IMG/VR virus record: IMGVR_UViG_3300013122_000362 | Coordinates: 1 to 33,781 of that record | DNA: 33,781 nucleotides | Strand: one strand, 5' to 3' | DNA from: a virus | The notes under the pieces: model-generated | What the model was told of the DNA's origin: nothing | Seen by the model: the letters and a program-made list of their open reading frames with translations, nothing else | The model's database searches: none | Position numbers and translations under genes: made by a program | Part shown: positions 23,029-30,341 of the stretch, piece by piece | Layout: the number at the start of each line of letters is the position of its first letter | Numbering within the stretch: the stretch's first letter is position 1

Positions 23029-23904
23029 TCAGCCATTGACCGGCACCTCCGCAGCGGCAGGCTCGGCTGACGTGACGGCCGGATAATTCAGGCGTTCCAG
23101 TGCCGGGCGGATCGGGCTCTGGATCTTGGCCATCAGCCGCCCGAGGTGGGGTTCCTCGACCATGGCCAGACGCCCCGAACGATCCTTGGCCGGGTAACCC
23201 CAGGGGTTCAGCGTCTGACAGACGAAGGTGCGCTGGGGTTGGCCATTTGCATCGGCGATGTCGGCCATGGTGATGACCTGATCGACGATCCCCGGCAGCT
23301 CCAAGCCGGTCTTGCTGCCATCGATCTGCGGCTGGAAGACCTTGCGATTGAAATCGTCCAGCTTCTCGTCAAGGATGCCCACGAACCAGACATGCTTGCC
23401 GCGTGCATGCTGCAGGTGGGTCAACCACCCGATCATCTCGCGGCCATGGAGCCCGTAAGCACCCCGGATGTCCGGTTTGCCGGTCTTGTCCGAGAAGGCT
23501 TCGGGTTGACCCCGGCACCACTGAAAGCAGAGCCGACCGGCCACGGTGATGCTGTCGATGAAGACCGTCTCGTAACGGTCCACCACCGCCGGATCGCCGA
23601 ACCGCCCGCAGACTTCGTCGAAATGCGCCTGGCTGTAGGGCTGGTCCTCCCGCAGCGCCGGGTTCGGCCCGCCGATGAACACGGCGAAGTCGCGGCATTC
23701 CTTCCAAGTGCGGGGCCGCAGCGTGTCGCCATCCCAGCCCTCGACCGCCAGATCCCCGGCTTCGAGATCCATGAACAAGGTGGTCGAGGCGTTCAGCGTC
23801 CACAGCAGGCTGGTCTTGCCGATGCCCGACCGGCCGAAGATGCAGCCCTTGATGCCTTTGCGCTGCGCCAGCCGTTCGTCGGCGCTGATGATCGGGAGGG
23901 CCAT
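23029..23904 (-). CDS. Sak4-like RecA-fold ATPase (AAA_24), phage recombination
   Basis: The 291-residue protein has Walker A CIFGRSGIGKTSLLWTL (about residues 21-37), ending a first beta strand. LFMDLEAGDLAVEGWDGD follows, Walker B is ETVFIDSITVAGRLCF, and there is a sensor-like segment HARGKHVWFVGILDEKLDD. This layout is that of the AAA_24/Sak4 family, RecA-like single-strand annealing proteins that work with a phage SSB. The neighbours (DUF669-like protein after, helicase and Cas4-like nuclease further on) fit a recombination module. Its ATG overlaps the stop of the small gene before it. Confidence 0.87.
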   Translation of the reverse strand: MALPIISADERLAQRKGIKGCIFGRSGIGKTSLLWTLNASTTLFMDLEAGDLAVEGWDGDTLRPRTWKECRDFAVFIGGPNPALREDQPYSQAHFDEVCGRFGDPAVVDRYETVFIDSITVAGRLCFQWCRGQPEAFSDKTGKPDIRGAYGLHGREMIGWLTHLQHARGKHVWFVGILDEKLDDFNRKVFQPQIDGSKTGLELPGIVDQVITMADIADANGQPQRTFVCQTLNPWGYPAKDRSGRLAMVEEPHLGRLMAKIQSPIRPALERLNYPAVTSAEPAAAEVPVNG

Positions 23905-24239
23905 CAGGGCTTCTCCCGCTTCAGGGCAGCGGCGGCGGCACGGTCAGACCCGATGGCACCTGCTTCACGAGCAAGATTATGGAGGCGCTTCAGTGCGGAT
24001 GCCCGTCCGAGGGCTGCCGAGCTTTCCCGTTCCGCCGCGACGATCGCAAAGGCGATGTCGTCGACGGTCGCCTCCATCACGGGCAGCGGCTCCCTCGCGG
24101 GCTCGCTCGGATGCTTCGGAAAACTCATGGTTTCCGGCAGTTCGTCGAGGGCGTAGTGCGACTTGCGAAGACGGGTGATGTCGTCCGGTTGGTCCGGCAT
24201 GTCAGTTCTCCATGGGATGAGGTGATTGAAGAGGCGCAT
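23904..24239 (-). CDS. Hypothetical phage protein (111 aa)
   Basis: The ATG at 24239 overlaps the stop of the preceding gene (TGATG) with CGGAGG upstream; the ATG at 24200 (MPDQPDDITRLRKSHYALDE, 98 aa) also has a good ribosome-binding site and may be the true start. The conserved-looking part is DDIAFAIVAAERESSAALGR, a charged helix, with a Lys/Arg-rich end. No domain recognised. It is coupled to the Sak4-like gene by an overlapping stop/start. Confidence 0.65.
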   Translation of the reverse strand: MRLFNHLIPWRTDMPDQPDDITRLRKSHYALDELPETMSFPKHPSEPAREPLPVMEATVDDIAFAIVAAERESSAALGRASALKRLHNLAREAGAIGSDRAAAAALKREKP

Positions 24240-24433
24240 CAGGTGGCCTCCGGGGTGTCGGGAACCGGATCGCTGACGAAGATCGCCAGCAGCGGCGTGC
24301 CGTCGGCATGGGCGCCGGCGTCCTCGATCTGATAGTTGCGGTGCGCCTCGAAGACCTCGGTCAGTTCCCAGCGCCGGTAGAGGCCGGGGATGCGCTTGAG
24401 GTCCGTGGGCGAAAGGTCGGCAATGCTGTTCAT
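24239..24433 (-). CDS. Small hypothetical phage protein (64 aa)
   Basis: The product starts MNSIADLSPTDLKRIPGLYR and continues RWELTEVFEAHRNYQIEDAG. No known domain. The ATG at 24433 follows the structured leader element copy A and is the first good start after it; the open frame upstream belongs to non-coding sequence and the sigma-like gene. It overlaps the next gene by TGATG, so the small genes and the Sak4-like ATPase form one transcriptional unit. Confidence 0.65.
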   Translation of the reverse strand: MNSIADLSPTDLKRIPGLYRRWELTEVFEAHRNYQIEDAGAHADGTPLLAIFVSDPVPDTPEAT

Positions 24434-24461
24434 GCGTGTCGGCTTTCGGTTGGAGGAAGAC

Positions 24462-24518
24462 GCGCGGTGGCGTCTGAATGTGAAAAGCCACCGCGCTGCC
24501 GGGATCGGGACATCGGGG
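24462..24518 (-). promoter_or_regulatory. Leader hairpin element, copy A
   Basis: GCGCGGTGGC (24462-24471) and GCCACCGCGC (24487-24496) form a perfect 10-bp stem with a 15-base loop starting GTC and ending GAAAA (plus-strand view), followed by GGGATCGGGACATCGGGG. The element fills the gap between the sigma-like gene and the small gene at 24433 and closely resembles copy B at 22959-23014. Confidence 0.5.
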
Positions 24519-25241
24519 TCAGTGGATTTTCTGAAGGGCGTCGCGCAGCCGCTGGGTGGCGCGCTGGTAGCGCTTGCGCGCCGCCGCTTCGGACAGGCCA
24601 AGTTCGATGCCAGCTTCGGCTTGGCTGAAACCCTCGACCGCCACGCGGATCACCAGGATTGCATCGGCACCCACCAGCAGCCGAAGATCGCGAAGCAGTT
24701 GCGCCTCGGTTACCGCCGCGTCGGCAGAACCATCATCGGCAGCAACCTCGTCAGGTTCGGTTTCGCTGCGCAGGTTCTGGCGGCCAGCCTCCCGCTGATG
24801 GGCGCGCAGGATATCCCGCTCGACGTTGCGCAGGATCGTGGCCGCGATCCAGTTGACCCGTTGCAGGTCCAGACCACGAATTGCTTCAGTGGTGCGGCTA
24901 AGGATGTCGGCGGCGATTTCATCGCTGGTGCCGACCTTACGCCAGATGCAACGGCGGCGGATGGCGTCGAGACCGGGCCAGAGCGCCAACAACATCAGGG
25001 TAAGGGCGCAATCGCCCTTGTGCCCATCGGAATGCGCAGCGCGGGCAAGGGCGGCGAGGATCAGGTTCTTCTGATCCGGGCTGCCCGCTTTCTGATGCAG
25101 CGCATCCAGCAAAGCGGCAGGATCGCGGAACGGCACAACCGGCCCCTGATCGCGCCGGATGGCATCGAAGCTGCGCTGAAAGTTGAGGGTGGAAGCGGAA
25201 TGCATGATTTGATCACGGATCTCGTGCCATGCGAAAGACAT
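24519..25241 (-). CDS. Sigma-70-like factor (phage-encoded)
   Basis: The 240-residue product begins MSFAWHEIRDQIMHSASTLN. The middle (VNWIAATILRNVERDILRAH) resembles a sigma region 2-type helix. The C-terminal part (AVEGFSQAEAGIELGLSEAA, then RKRYQRATQRLRDALQK) is a clear region 4 helix-turn-helix. Proteins like this in Rhodobacterales prophages are annotated as sigma factor family and may direct transcription of phage genes. There is no Shine-Dalgarno between the start codon and the hairpin just upstream, so translation may be controlled by that hairpin. An alternative start is Met 13. Confidence 0.78.
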   Translation of the reverse strand: MSFAWHEIRDQIMHSASTLNFQRSFDAIRRDQGPVVPFRDPAALLDALHQKAGSPDQKNLILAALARAAHSDGHKGDCALTLMLLALWPGLDAIRRRCIWRKVGTSDEIAADILSRTTEAIRGLDLQRVNWIAATILRNVERDILRAHQREAGRQNLRSETEPDEVAADDGSADAAVTEAQLLRDLRLLVGADAILVIRVAVEGFSQAEAGIELGLSEAAARKRYQRATQRLRDALQKIH

Positions 25242-25242
25242 T

Positions 25243-25269
25243 GGACGCCTGCCTTACGGCCAGGCGTCC
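25243..25269 (-). promoter_or_regulatory. 9-bp perfect hairpin abutting sigma-like gene start
   Basis: GGACGCCTG (25243-25251) and CAGGCGTCC (25261-25269) are perfectly complementary with a 9-base spacer. The stem ends one base before the ATG at 25241. The only purine-rich segment that could serve as a ribosome-binding site lies inside the hairpin, suggesting sequestration. Confidence 0.5.
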
Positions 25270-25342
25270 AGCGCCTTCTCGTGGCCAGGTCAGGACGTCG
25301 CGCGTCTCTGCGATTTCAGGGGGTTGGTGGTCGTGGGTCGCG

Positions 25343-25588
25343 TCAGTCGGTGGGGCTGGACGCCTGATTCAGCGTCCCGCAGCCGCGGCACGTCGCCTGG
25401 ACGGGGAAGCCCACGAAATACTCGTGCCCTCGCGCAAAACGCAGGTGCATGCGGCCGTCCCGGCAAACGCCGAGCAGCTTGTCACAGCGCGTGCAGCGCC
25501 ATTCCGGGTTCAGTGTGGTGGGCTTGGGTTTCGCGCCGGTCGGCCAGCTCGACGAGGCGGCTTGGCGCGAGGGGAAGGGAGTCGGCAT
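25343..25588 (-). CDS. Com-like zinc-finger protein
   Basis: The 81-residue product begins MPTPFPSRQAASSSWPTGAK. It carries two Cys pairs: WRCTRCDKLLGVCRDG (C32, C35) and QATCRGCGTLNQ (C67, C70). The RCxxCxKLLG opening and the later CRGCGTLN match the Com family of phage Mu, small zinc proteins that allow translation of the mom DNA-modification gene. No mom-like gene is visible nearby. The ATG at 25588 has GAGGAG seven bases upstream. Confidence 0.78.
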   Translation of the reverse strand: MPTPFPSRQAASSSWPTGAKPKPTTLNPEWRCTRCDKLLGVCRDGRMHLRFARGHEYFVGFPVQATCRGCGTLNQASSPTD

Positions 25589-25696
25589 GGAAGTGCTCCT
25601 CTGTGAGTGGAGCACCCCAATTGCATCAGGGAATCATCAACCGACGACCGGCCGAAACATCAATGGAGCATCAATCAAGCTCGGACGGGGACGAAT

Positions 25697-27799
25697 TTAA
25701 GTGCTCAGAGCCCAGAATTTTCGCCGAAGGTTTCGGACGTAGGTGTCTTTGATCGCATCCCATCGTGTTCCGAAAAGTTGCCCAACCGACTTTGAGCTAC
25801 TGTTACCAAGCAACGCGGAGGTCTCGACGCCGACCCCACCACGATGGTGGTCTTCAACCAGAAGACGGATGCAGTTTTGCTGATGTTCGCCATCTACTGG
25901 AAGATGCGGCTTGCCAGGCACTTTGAGGATGAGTTGCTTTCCAGGCCCCGGTTCCAAACTCACCTTTTCGGCCCCAAGCGCAGCAGCAAGGCCGGTCCGG
26001 AAGGCTGCCTCAACGTCACTCGCAGTCAGGACATTGCCAGTTGTCGGGAGAGTCCCGCTTCGCACTATCGGGATCACCACGTGGGGACCGATGTGTTCCC
26101 AGCCAATTTCCTTGCCAGTGAAGACGATTCCGGGGAGCGTCGATACGTCCTGGCGGAATTTGCCGTCTGCCTGCATGTAGCGGTTCGTGTCAGAGAGCCC
26201 GCGGCAAAGGTAGCAGGGGACACTTTGGTCACCGAACCTTGCCGATCCGATCTTTACGAAGTCTCGGTCAGATTGGGCTCGCGGTCGATCATCGATCAAT
26301 CCTTGCAGCGCATCGACCAAGCGTTGCTCAAGCCAACCATGCTTGACCTGGTAGACGACCCGACTGTCTTGGGAAGGGGGGTCCTGTTCCGCGTCGATAT
26401 CTTCAATCAGTATCGGCTCGGCCGAATGTCGAACCAGTAGTCCAGCTTGGACTAGGCGTGTCGGGTCAACGCCGCGCTTCTCAAAAAATTGAGCGGATAT
26501 TTTGTCTTCACCCAAATCAAACAGTTCCGCGAGAATCGGCAGCAGGGCATTAATCTCACTATGATCCAGATCCCGAAAGGGCTGCATCACGCCCCAATGC
26601 GAAAGAAGCGCTCTCCCAAGTCGTCGCAACTCGGAATCGACGTTCGCACTCAAATTGCAGCGATTCCGATCTGATATTGCGAATTCCAACAGTTCGGCAA
26701 CATCGTGACCGTCCCGAGTGAACTTGATTGAAAAAGCAATGCGGCTAACCCCGAGTGCTCGCCGCAATATGCGTTTGTGGCCGATTGTCTGTTCAAGAAA
26801 CTGCGAAATATCATCTCGGAAGGGGACGCGCAGTTTTAGGCGGCGCTCCCACTGCCCGACACGGAGCTCAATCTCTGTGACTGCAGCGCGCTCTATCAAA
26901 AAACCTGGCACTTCGGGGGCATCGAGCTCTAGCGATTGAAGAAATCTGGATGTGTCATAGTTTGCCCATGTCAGTGGCTTGTTCGAGATATCGTGCTTTA
27001 GCGCCACTTTTGCAAAGGTCTCGGACACAGCACTGCGAACTTCAGCTGTTTGCGCGCATACCTCCAGCCTTTGGCTGCTTGGGGTAAAGATCAGGACAAC
27101 CTCATCCTGTGGCAGGAAATAGTGAAGCCGACGACTGCCATCATCAGGGTGCTCAGCAACGCTCGACTGTCGCCCGCCATGTCGAACGATTGCCATTACT
27201 GATGCTGGGTAGTCTTTGTTTTTGGGCAGGTCGATAACGCTGATTCCACATCGTTTTGACAGCTTCAGCTTCTTCTGGATGGCCGTGAGCAATTCAACTT
27301 CGGGCACGTCGTCTCCGACAAAGCCGAAGTTTTCTTCCAACGGGACATCCAGCGCGCTGAAGGCGTGCTCAGCCTTTCGCCACTCACGCGCATTGCGAAA
27401 GGCGACACAATCGTCAAATGCCTTTCGATGCATAACGTGCAGCCAAATCGCACGACAGACATCGTCTGGCTGCGACTGCCACGTTTCAAATTCCTCGTTG
27501 GATAAATGGCGTTTCAGGACCGGTGGACATGAGTCTGGGCCCTTTCCCTCTGCTAGCAGATAAATCCGCTGGCTCTCAGTCTCAATCGGCTGAAGATCTT
27601 CCAATGATAACTTTGAAAGATCTGCGGCAAAAACACTCCGCAGGCTCTCTTCGTCGTGGTCTTCGATGCTACTTAACGACGCCGAAACAACGGCAAAGTT
27701 CTCGTCCGGCTGTTGCAAGTACAACTGGAGATGCTCGGTGCTGGCGTTATCCAGGACGTATGTCAGGGACCGGCCCATACGTTTCGACTGACGCGCCAT
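25697..27799 (-). CDS. Large orphan protein (700 aa), unknown function
   Basis: I do not recognise this protein. It begins MARQSKRMGRSLTYVLDNAS and ends RRKFWALST. It looks soluble, with no signal peptide or membrane segment, mixed alpha/beta, and a fairly even spread of acidic and basic residues. The base composition is clearly lower in GC than the phage genes on its left. It lies between the last phage early gene (Com-like) and the recombinase operon, a common place for lysogeny-conversion or defence cargo. It is transcribed away from the recombinase operon across a divergent gap. No Walker, nuclease or protease motif could be made out with confidence. Confidence 0.7.
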   Translation of the reverse strand: MARQSKRMGRSLTYVLDNASTEHLQLYLQQPDENFAVVSASLSSIEDHDEESLRSVFAADLSKLSLEDLQPIETESQRIYLLAEGKGPDSCPPVLKRHLSNEEFETWQSQPDDVCRAIWLHVMHRKAFDDCVAFRNAREWRKAEHAFSALDVPLEENFGFVGDDVPEVELLTAIQKKLKLSKRCGISVIDLPKNKDYPASVMAIVRHGGRQSSVAEHPDDGSRRLHYFLPQDEVVLIFTPSSQRLEVCAQTAEVRSAVSETFAKVALKHDISNKPLTWANYDTSRFLQSLELDAPEVPGFLIERAAVTEIELRVGQWERRLKLRVPFRDDISQFLEQTIGHKRILRRALGVSRIAFSIKFTRDGHDVAELLEFAISDRNRCNLSANVDSELRRLGRALLSHWGVMQPFRDLDHSEINALLPILAELFDLGEDKISAQFFEKRGVDPTRLVQAGLLVRHSAEPILIEDIDAEQDPPSQDSRVVYQVKHGWLEQRLVDALQGLIDDRPRAQSDRDFVKIGSARFGDQSVPCYLCRGLSDTNRYMQADGKFRQDVSTLPGIVFTGKEIGWEHIGPHVVIPIVRSGTLPTTGNVLTASDVEAAFRTGLAAALGAEKVSLEPGPGKQLILKVPGKPHLPVDGEHQQNCIRLLVEDHHRGGVGVETSALLGNSSSKSVGQLFGTRWDAIKDTYVRNLRRKFWALST

Positions 27800-27838
27800 C
27801 TCACCTCCCGTAATGATTGTTAAATACTGAACCAGATC

Positions 27839-27853
27839 AACTTCCGTGAAGTT
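27839..27853. promoter_or_regulatory. Candidate operator in divergent gap
   Basis: AACTTC-CGT-GAAGTT is a perfect inverted repeat in the 156-bp AT-richer gap between the orphan gene (minus, start 27799) and the recombinase operon (plus, first start 27956). It is a plausible operator for either promoter. Confidence 0.4.
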
Positions 27854-27955
27854 TTAGGCGGCTGCAATCAGATTCTTGCGGAGACAACGCCCGACGTGTC
27901 CCACGGGGGCATCCGGGGTGGCTTTAGTCTTGTGTATGCTCCCACTAGGTCGACG

Positions 27956-28159
27956 ATGAAACGCCCCAATCCCACACCGCCAACCCAGATGACCCCGGCC
28001 CAGCGCCGCGCCGAACTTTGCGGCCTGTTGGCGCTTGGCCTGATCCGGCTGCGAATGCGGGAACGGGGCGAAGTCTCTGACCGGACTGTAGAAAGTTGCC
28101 TACACTGTCCGCCCGACCAATGCCTTCATGCAACTCCAACACACCGGAGAGACGCATGA
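27956..28159 (+). CDS. Small recombinase-operon protein (67 aa)
   Basis: The product contains MTPAQRRAELCGLLALGLIR and LRMRERGEVSDRTVESCLHC. Short proteins of this kind stand immediately upstream of DUF2924 and a serine recombinase in many alphaproteobacteria. Its TGA overlaps the DUF2924 ATG (ATGA). The start at 27956 (MKRPNPTPPTQ) is preferred but Met at 27989 is possible. Function unknown; the C-terminal cysteines may bind metal. Confidence 0.72.
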   Translation: MKRPNPTPPTQMTPAQRRAELCGLLALGLIRLRMRERGEVSDRTVESCLHCPPDQCLHATPTHRRDA

Positions 28160-28611
28160 CGAAACCCGATCCAATCCCCGCGCGCCTGGCTGCGCTGAAG
28201 ACCACATCGACGCCTGACCTGAAGGCGCAGTGGCGCCACCTGTTCGAAACCGAACCGCCGCCTTTCAACCGCCGCTACCTTGAATCACGTCTGGCCTATC
28301 GCATCCAGGAACTGGCCTATGGCGGGCTGAAGCCAGAAACCCTAAAGTGTCTGGAAGCCTTGGGCGAACAGCTTGACGGCGGGAATATCACCATACGCCG
28401 CATCCGCGCTGATCGCGACCGTCCCATCACCGGCACCCGGTTGCTGCGCGAATGGCAGGGCGTCGAACAGATCGTCACGGTCACGCAAGGTGGCTTCGAA
28501 TGGCAGGGGCGGCCATACCAGTCGCTTTCTGCCATCGCGCGCGCCATTACCGGCACGCGCTGGAACGGCTGGGTCTTCTTCGGGCTGAAAAACCATCGGA
28601 GGACCGCATGA
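28156..28611 (+). CDS. DUF2924 domain-containing protein
   Basis: The 151-residue product begins MTKPDPIPARLAALKTTSTP. It contains LKAQWRHLFETEPPPFNRRY, LESRLAYRIQELAYGGL and a basic C-terminal part with GTRLLREWQGVEQIVTVTQG and AITGTRWNGWVFFGL. This is the DUF2924 family, regularly paired with a serine recombinase and thought to assist it or bind DNA. It is coupled on both sides by ATGA overlaps. Confidence 0.9.
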   Translation: MTKPDPIPARLAALKTTSTPDLKAQWRHLFETEPPPFNRRYLESRLAYRIQELAYGGLKPETLKCLEALGEQLDGGNITIRRIRADRDRPITGTRLLREWQGVEQIVTVTQGGFEWQGRPYQSLSAIARAITGTRWNGWVFFGLKNHRRTA

Positions 28612-29915
28612 ACAAACCTGTCGTCCGCAAGCTGCGCTGCGCGGTCTACACCCGGAAATCTTCCGAGGAAGGGCTGGAGCAGGAATTCAATAGCCTGCAC
28701 GCCCAGCGCGAGGCCTGCGAATCCTACATCGCCAGCCAACGGTCGGAAGGCTGGGTGCTGGTGCGCGATCGGTACGACGACGGCGGCATCTCGGGTGGCA
28801 CGCTGGAACGCCCCGGCCTGAAACGGCTGCTGGCCGATATCGAGGATGGGCTGGTTGACGTTGTGGTCGTCTACAAGATCGACCGCCTTTCGCGCTCGCT
28901 GATGGATTTTTCCAAGCTGGTTGAGGTGTTCGACCGGAACAGCGTGACCTTTGTGAGCGTCACCCAGTCGTTCAACACCACCACCTCTATGGGGCGGCTG
29001 ACCCTCAACATCCTACTGTCGTTCGCCCAGTTCGAGCGCGAGGTGACGGCCGAACGCATCAGGGACAAGGTCCGCGCCAGCCGGATGAAGGGCATGTGGA
29101 TGGGCGGCTGTCCCCCGTTAGGCTACGAGGTGAAGGCCCGGAAGCTGGTTGAGAATTCCGCAGATGCCGCGCATGTGCGCTGGGTCTTCGCACGTTTCAT
29201 CGAGATCGGCTCGGGCACGGAACTGGCGCGAGAGCTGGCCGAGCGGGGCGTCACCACCAGCCGGGGCCACCGCATCGACAAGAAGTTCATCTACCGGATG
29301 CTGAACAACCGGGTCTACATCGGCGAGGCCGTTCACAAGGGCACAAGCTATCCCGGCGAACATGCGCCAATCATCGACAGGGAGATGTGGGACCAGGTTC
29401 ACGCCATCCTGACGGAAAGCCCGCGCCAGCGCGCAGCTCGAACCCGCGCCGACACGCCTGCATTGCTGCGGGGATTGCTTTACGGCCCAGATGGCGCGGC
29501 CTTCTCACCGACCCACACCCGCAAGGGCGGGCGGCTGTACCGCTACTACGTCAGCCAGACGGTGCTGAAGCATGGTGCCGGATCGTGCCCCGTGGGCCGC
29601 GTGCCCGCTGGCGAGATCGAGGCTGCCGTCATTGACCAGATGCGCATCGTGTTTCGACAACCCGAAATCGTCGCGTGCACTTGGAAGTCGGCCCGTGAGA
29701 AAGATGTGGGGATCAATGAGGCTGAGTCCCACGCAGCCCTGACCCGGCTTGATCCGCTGTGGGACGAGTTGTTCCCTGTCGAACAGGCCCGCATCGTGAC
29801 GCTGCTGGTCGACCGAGTCGACATCGGAATCGAAGGATTGAACGTGCGATTGCGCGTGGACGGACTGGCTAGGCTGGCGCGCGAAATGCGACCAGAAGTG
29901 GGAGAAGCTGCATGA
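28608..29915 (+). CDS. Large serine recombinase (resolvase/invertase family)
   Basis: The 435-residue product starts MNKPVVRKLRCAVYTRKSSE. The catalytic Ser lies in YTRKSSEEGLEQEFNSLHAQ; supporting residues are in DDGGISGGTLERPGLKRLL and VVYKIDRLSRSLMDFSKLV. The Recombinase domain (PPLGYEVKARKLV, ELAERGVTTSRGHRIDKKFI) and a zinc-beta-ribbon-like region follow. The ribbon's usual first Cys pair is replaced (LLYGPDGAAFSPTHTRKGGR), so zinc binding may be lost. It is the best candidate for the prophage integrase, though similar cassettes also occur outside prophages. It is translationally coupled to the genes on both sides. Confidence 0.92.
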   Translation: MNKPVVRKLRCAVYTRKSSEEGLEQEFNSLHAQREACESYIASQRSEGWVLVRDRYDDGGISGGTLERPGLKRLLADIEDGLVDVVVVYKIDRLSRSLMDFSKLVEVFDRNSVTFVSVTQSFNTTTSMGRLTLNILLSFAQFEREVTAERIRDKVRASRMKGMWMGGCPPLGYEVKARKLVENSADAAHVRWVFARFIEIGSGTELARELAERGVTTSRGHRIDKKFIYRMLNNRVYIGEAVHKGTSYPGEHAPIIDREMWDQVHAILTESPRQRAARTRADTPALLRGLLYGPDGAAFSPTHTRKGGRLYRYYVSQTVLKHGAGSCPVGRVPAGEIEAAVIDQMRIVFRQPEIVACTWKSAREKDVGINEAESHAALTRLDPLWDELFPVEQARIVTLLVDRVDIGIEGLNVRLRVDGLARLAREMRPEVGEAA

Positions 29916-30328
29916 CGCGGACGAAGCCGATTTCCGATACGATCAGCGTGCACGTGCCGTTCCGCTTTGTAAAGCGCGGCGGCCGAACAGAGATAGTCAT
30001 CCCAACCAACAGTACGCCTACACGAAAATCGGACGGCACTCTGGTCAAAGCGCTGGCGAGGGCATTTCGCTGGAAGAGACTACTCGACGACGGGGTGTTC
30101 ACTTCGATCACAGAGATCGCCGAGAACGAGAAGCTGTCTTTCACCTACATTTCCCGGGTTCTTCGACTAAGCACGCTGGCACCCGACATCGTCGAAGCAA
30201 TTGTGGATGGCGATCAGCCAAGATCGTTGATGTTGGCTGAACTGCTCGATGGGGTTCCCCCATGTTGGACGGACCAAAGATCCCGCTGGTCCGACGATGC
30301 CAAGAACTCGGCGGGCCCTGTCGAATAG
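29912..30328 (+). CDS. Recombinase-associated helix-turn-helix protein
   Basis: The 138-residue product begins MTRTKPISDTISVHVPFRFV. KRGGRTEIVIPTN leads to TLVKALARAFRWKRLLDDGV and a helix-turn-helix SITEIAENEKLSFTYISRVL, then RLSTLAPDIVEAIVDG. Proteins of this kind usually follow this class of recombinase and resemble KorB/ParB-type helix-turn-helix domains. The C-terminus (WTDQRSRWSDDAKNSAGPVE) seems altered compared with what I expect of the family, possibly by a sequence change near the end. It starts at an ATGA overlap with the recombinase gene. Confidence 0.8.
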   Translation: MTRTKPISDTISVHVPFRFVKRGGRTEIVIPTNSTPTRKSDGTLVKALARAFRWKRLLDDGVFTSITEIAENEKLSFTYISRVLRLSTLAPDIVEAIVDGDQPRSLMLAELLDGVPPCWTDQRSRWSDDAKNSAGPVE

Positions 30329-30341
30329 CCTGGCAATCCAA

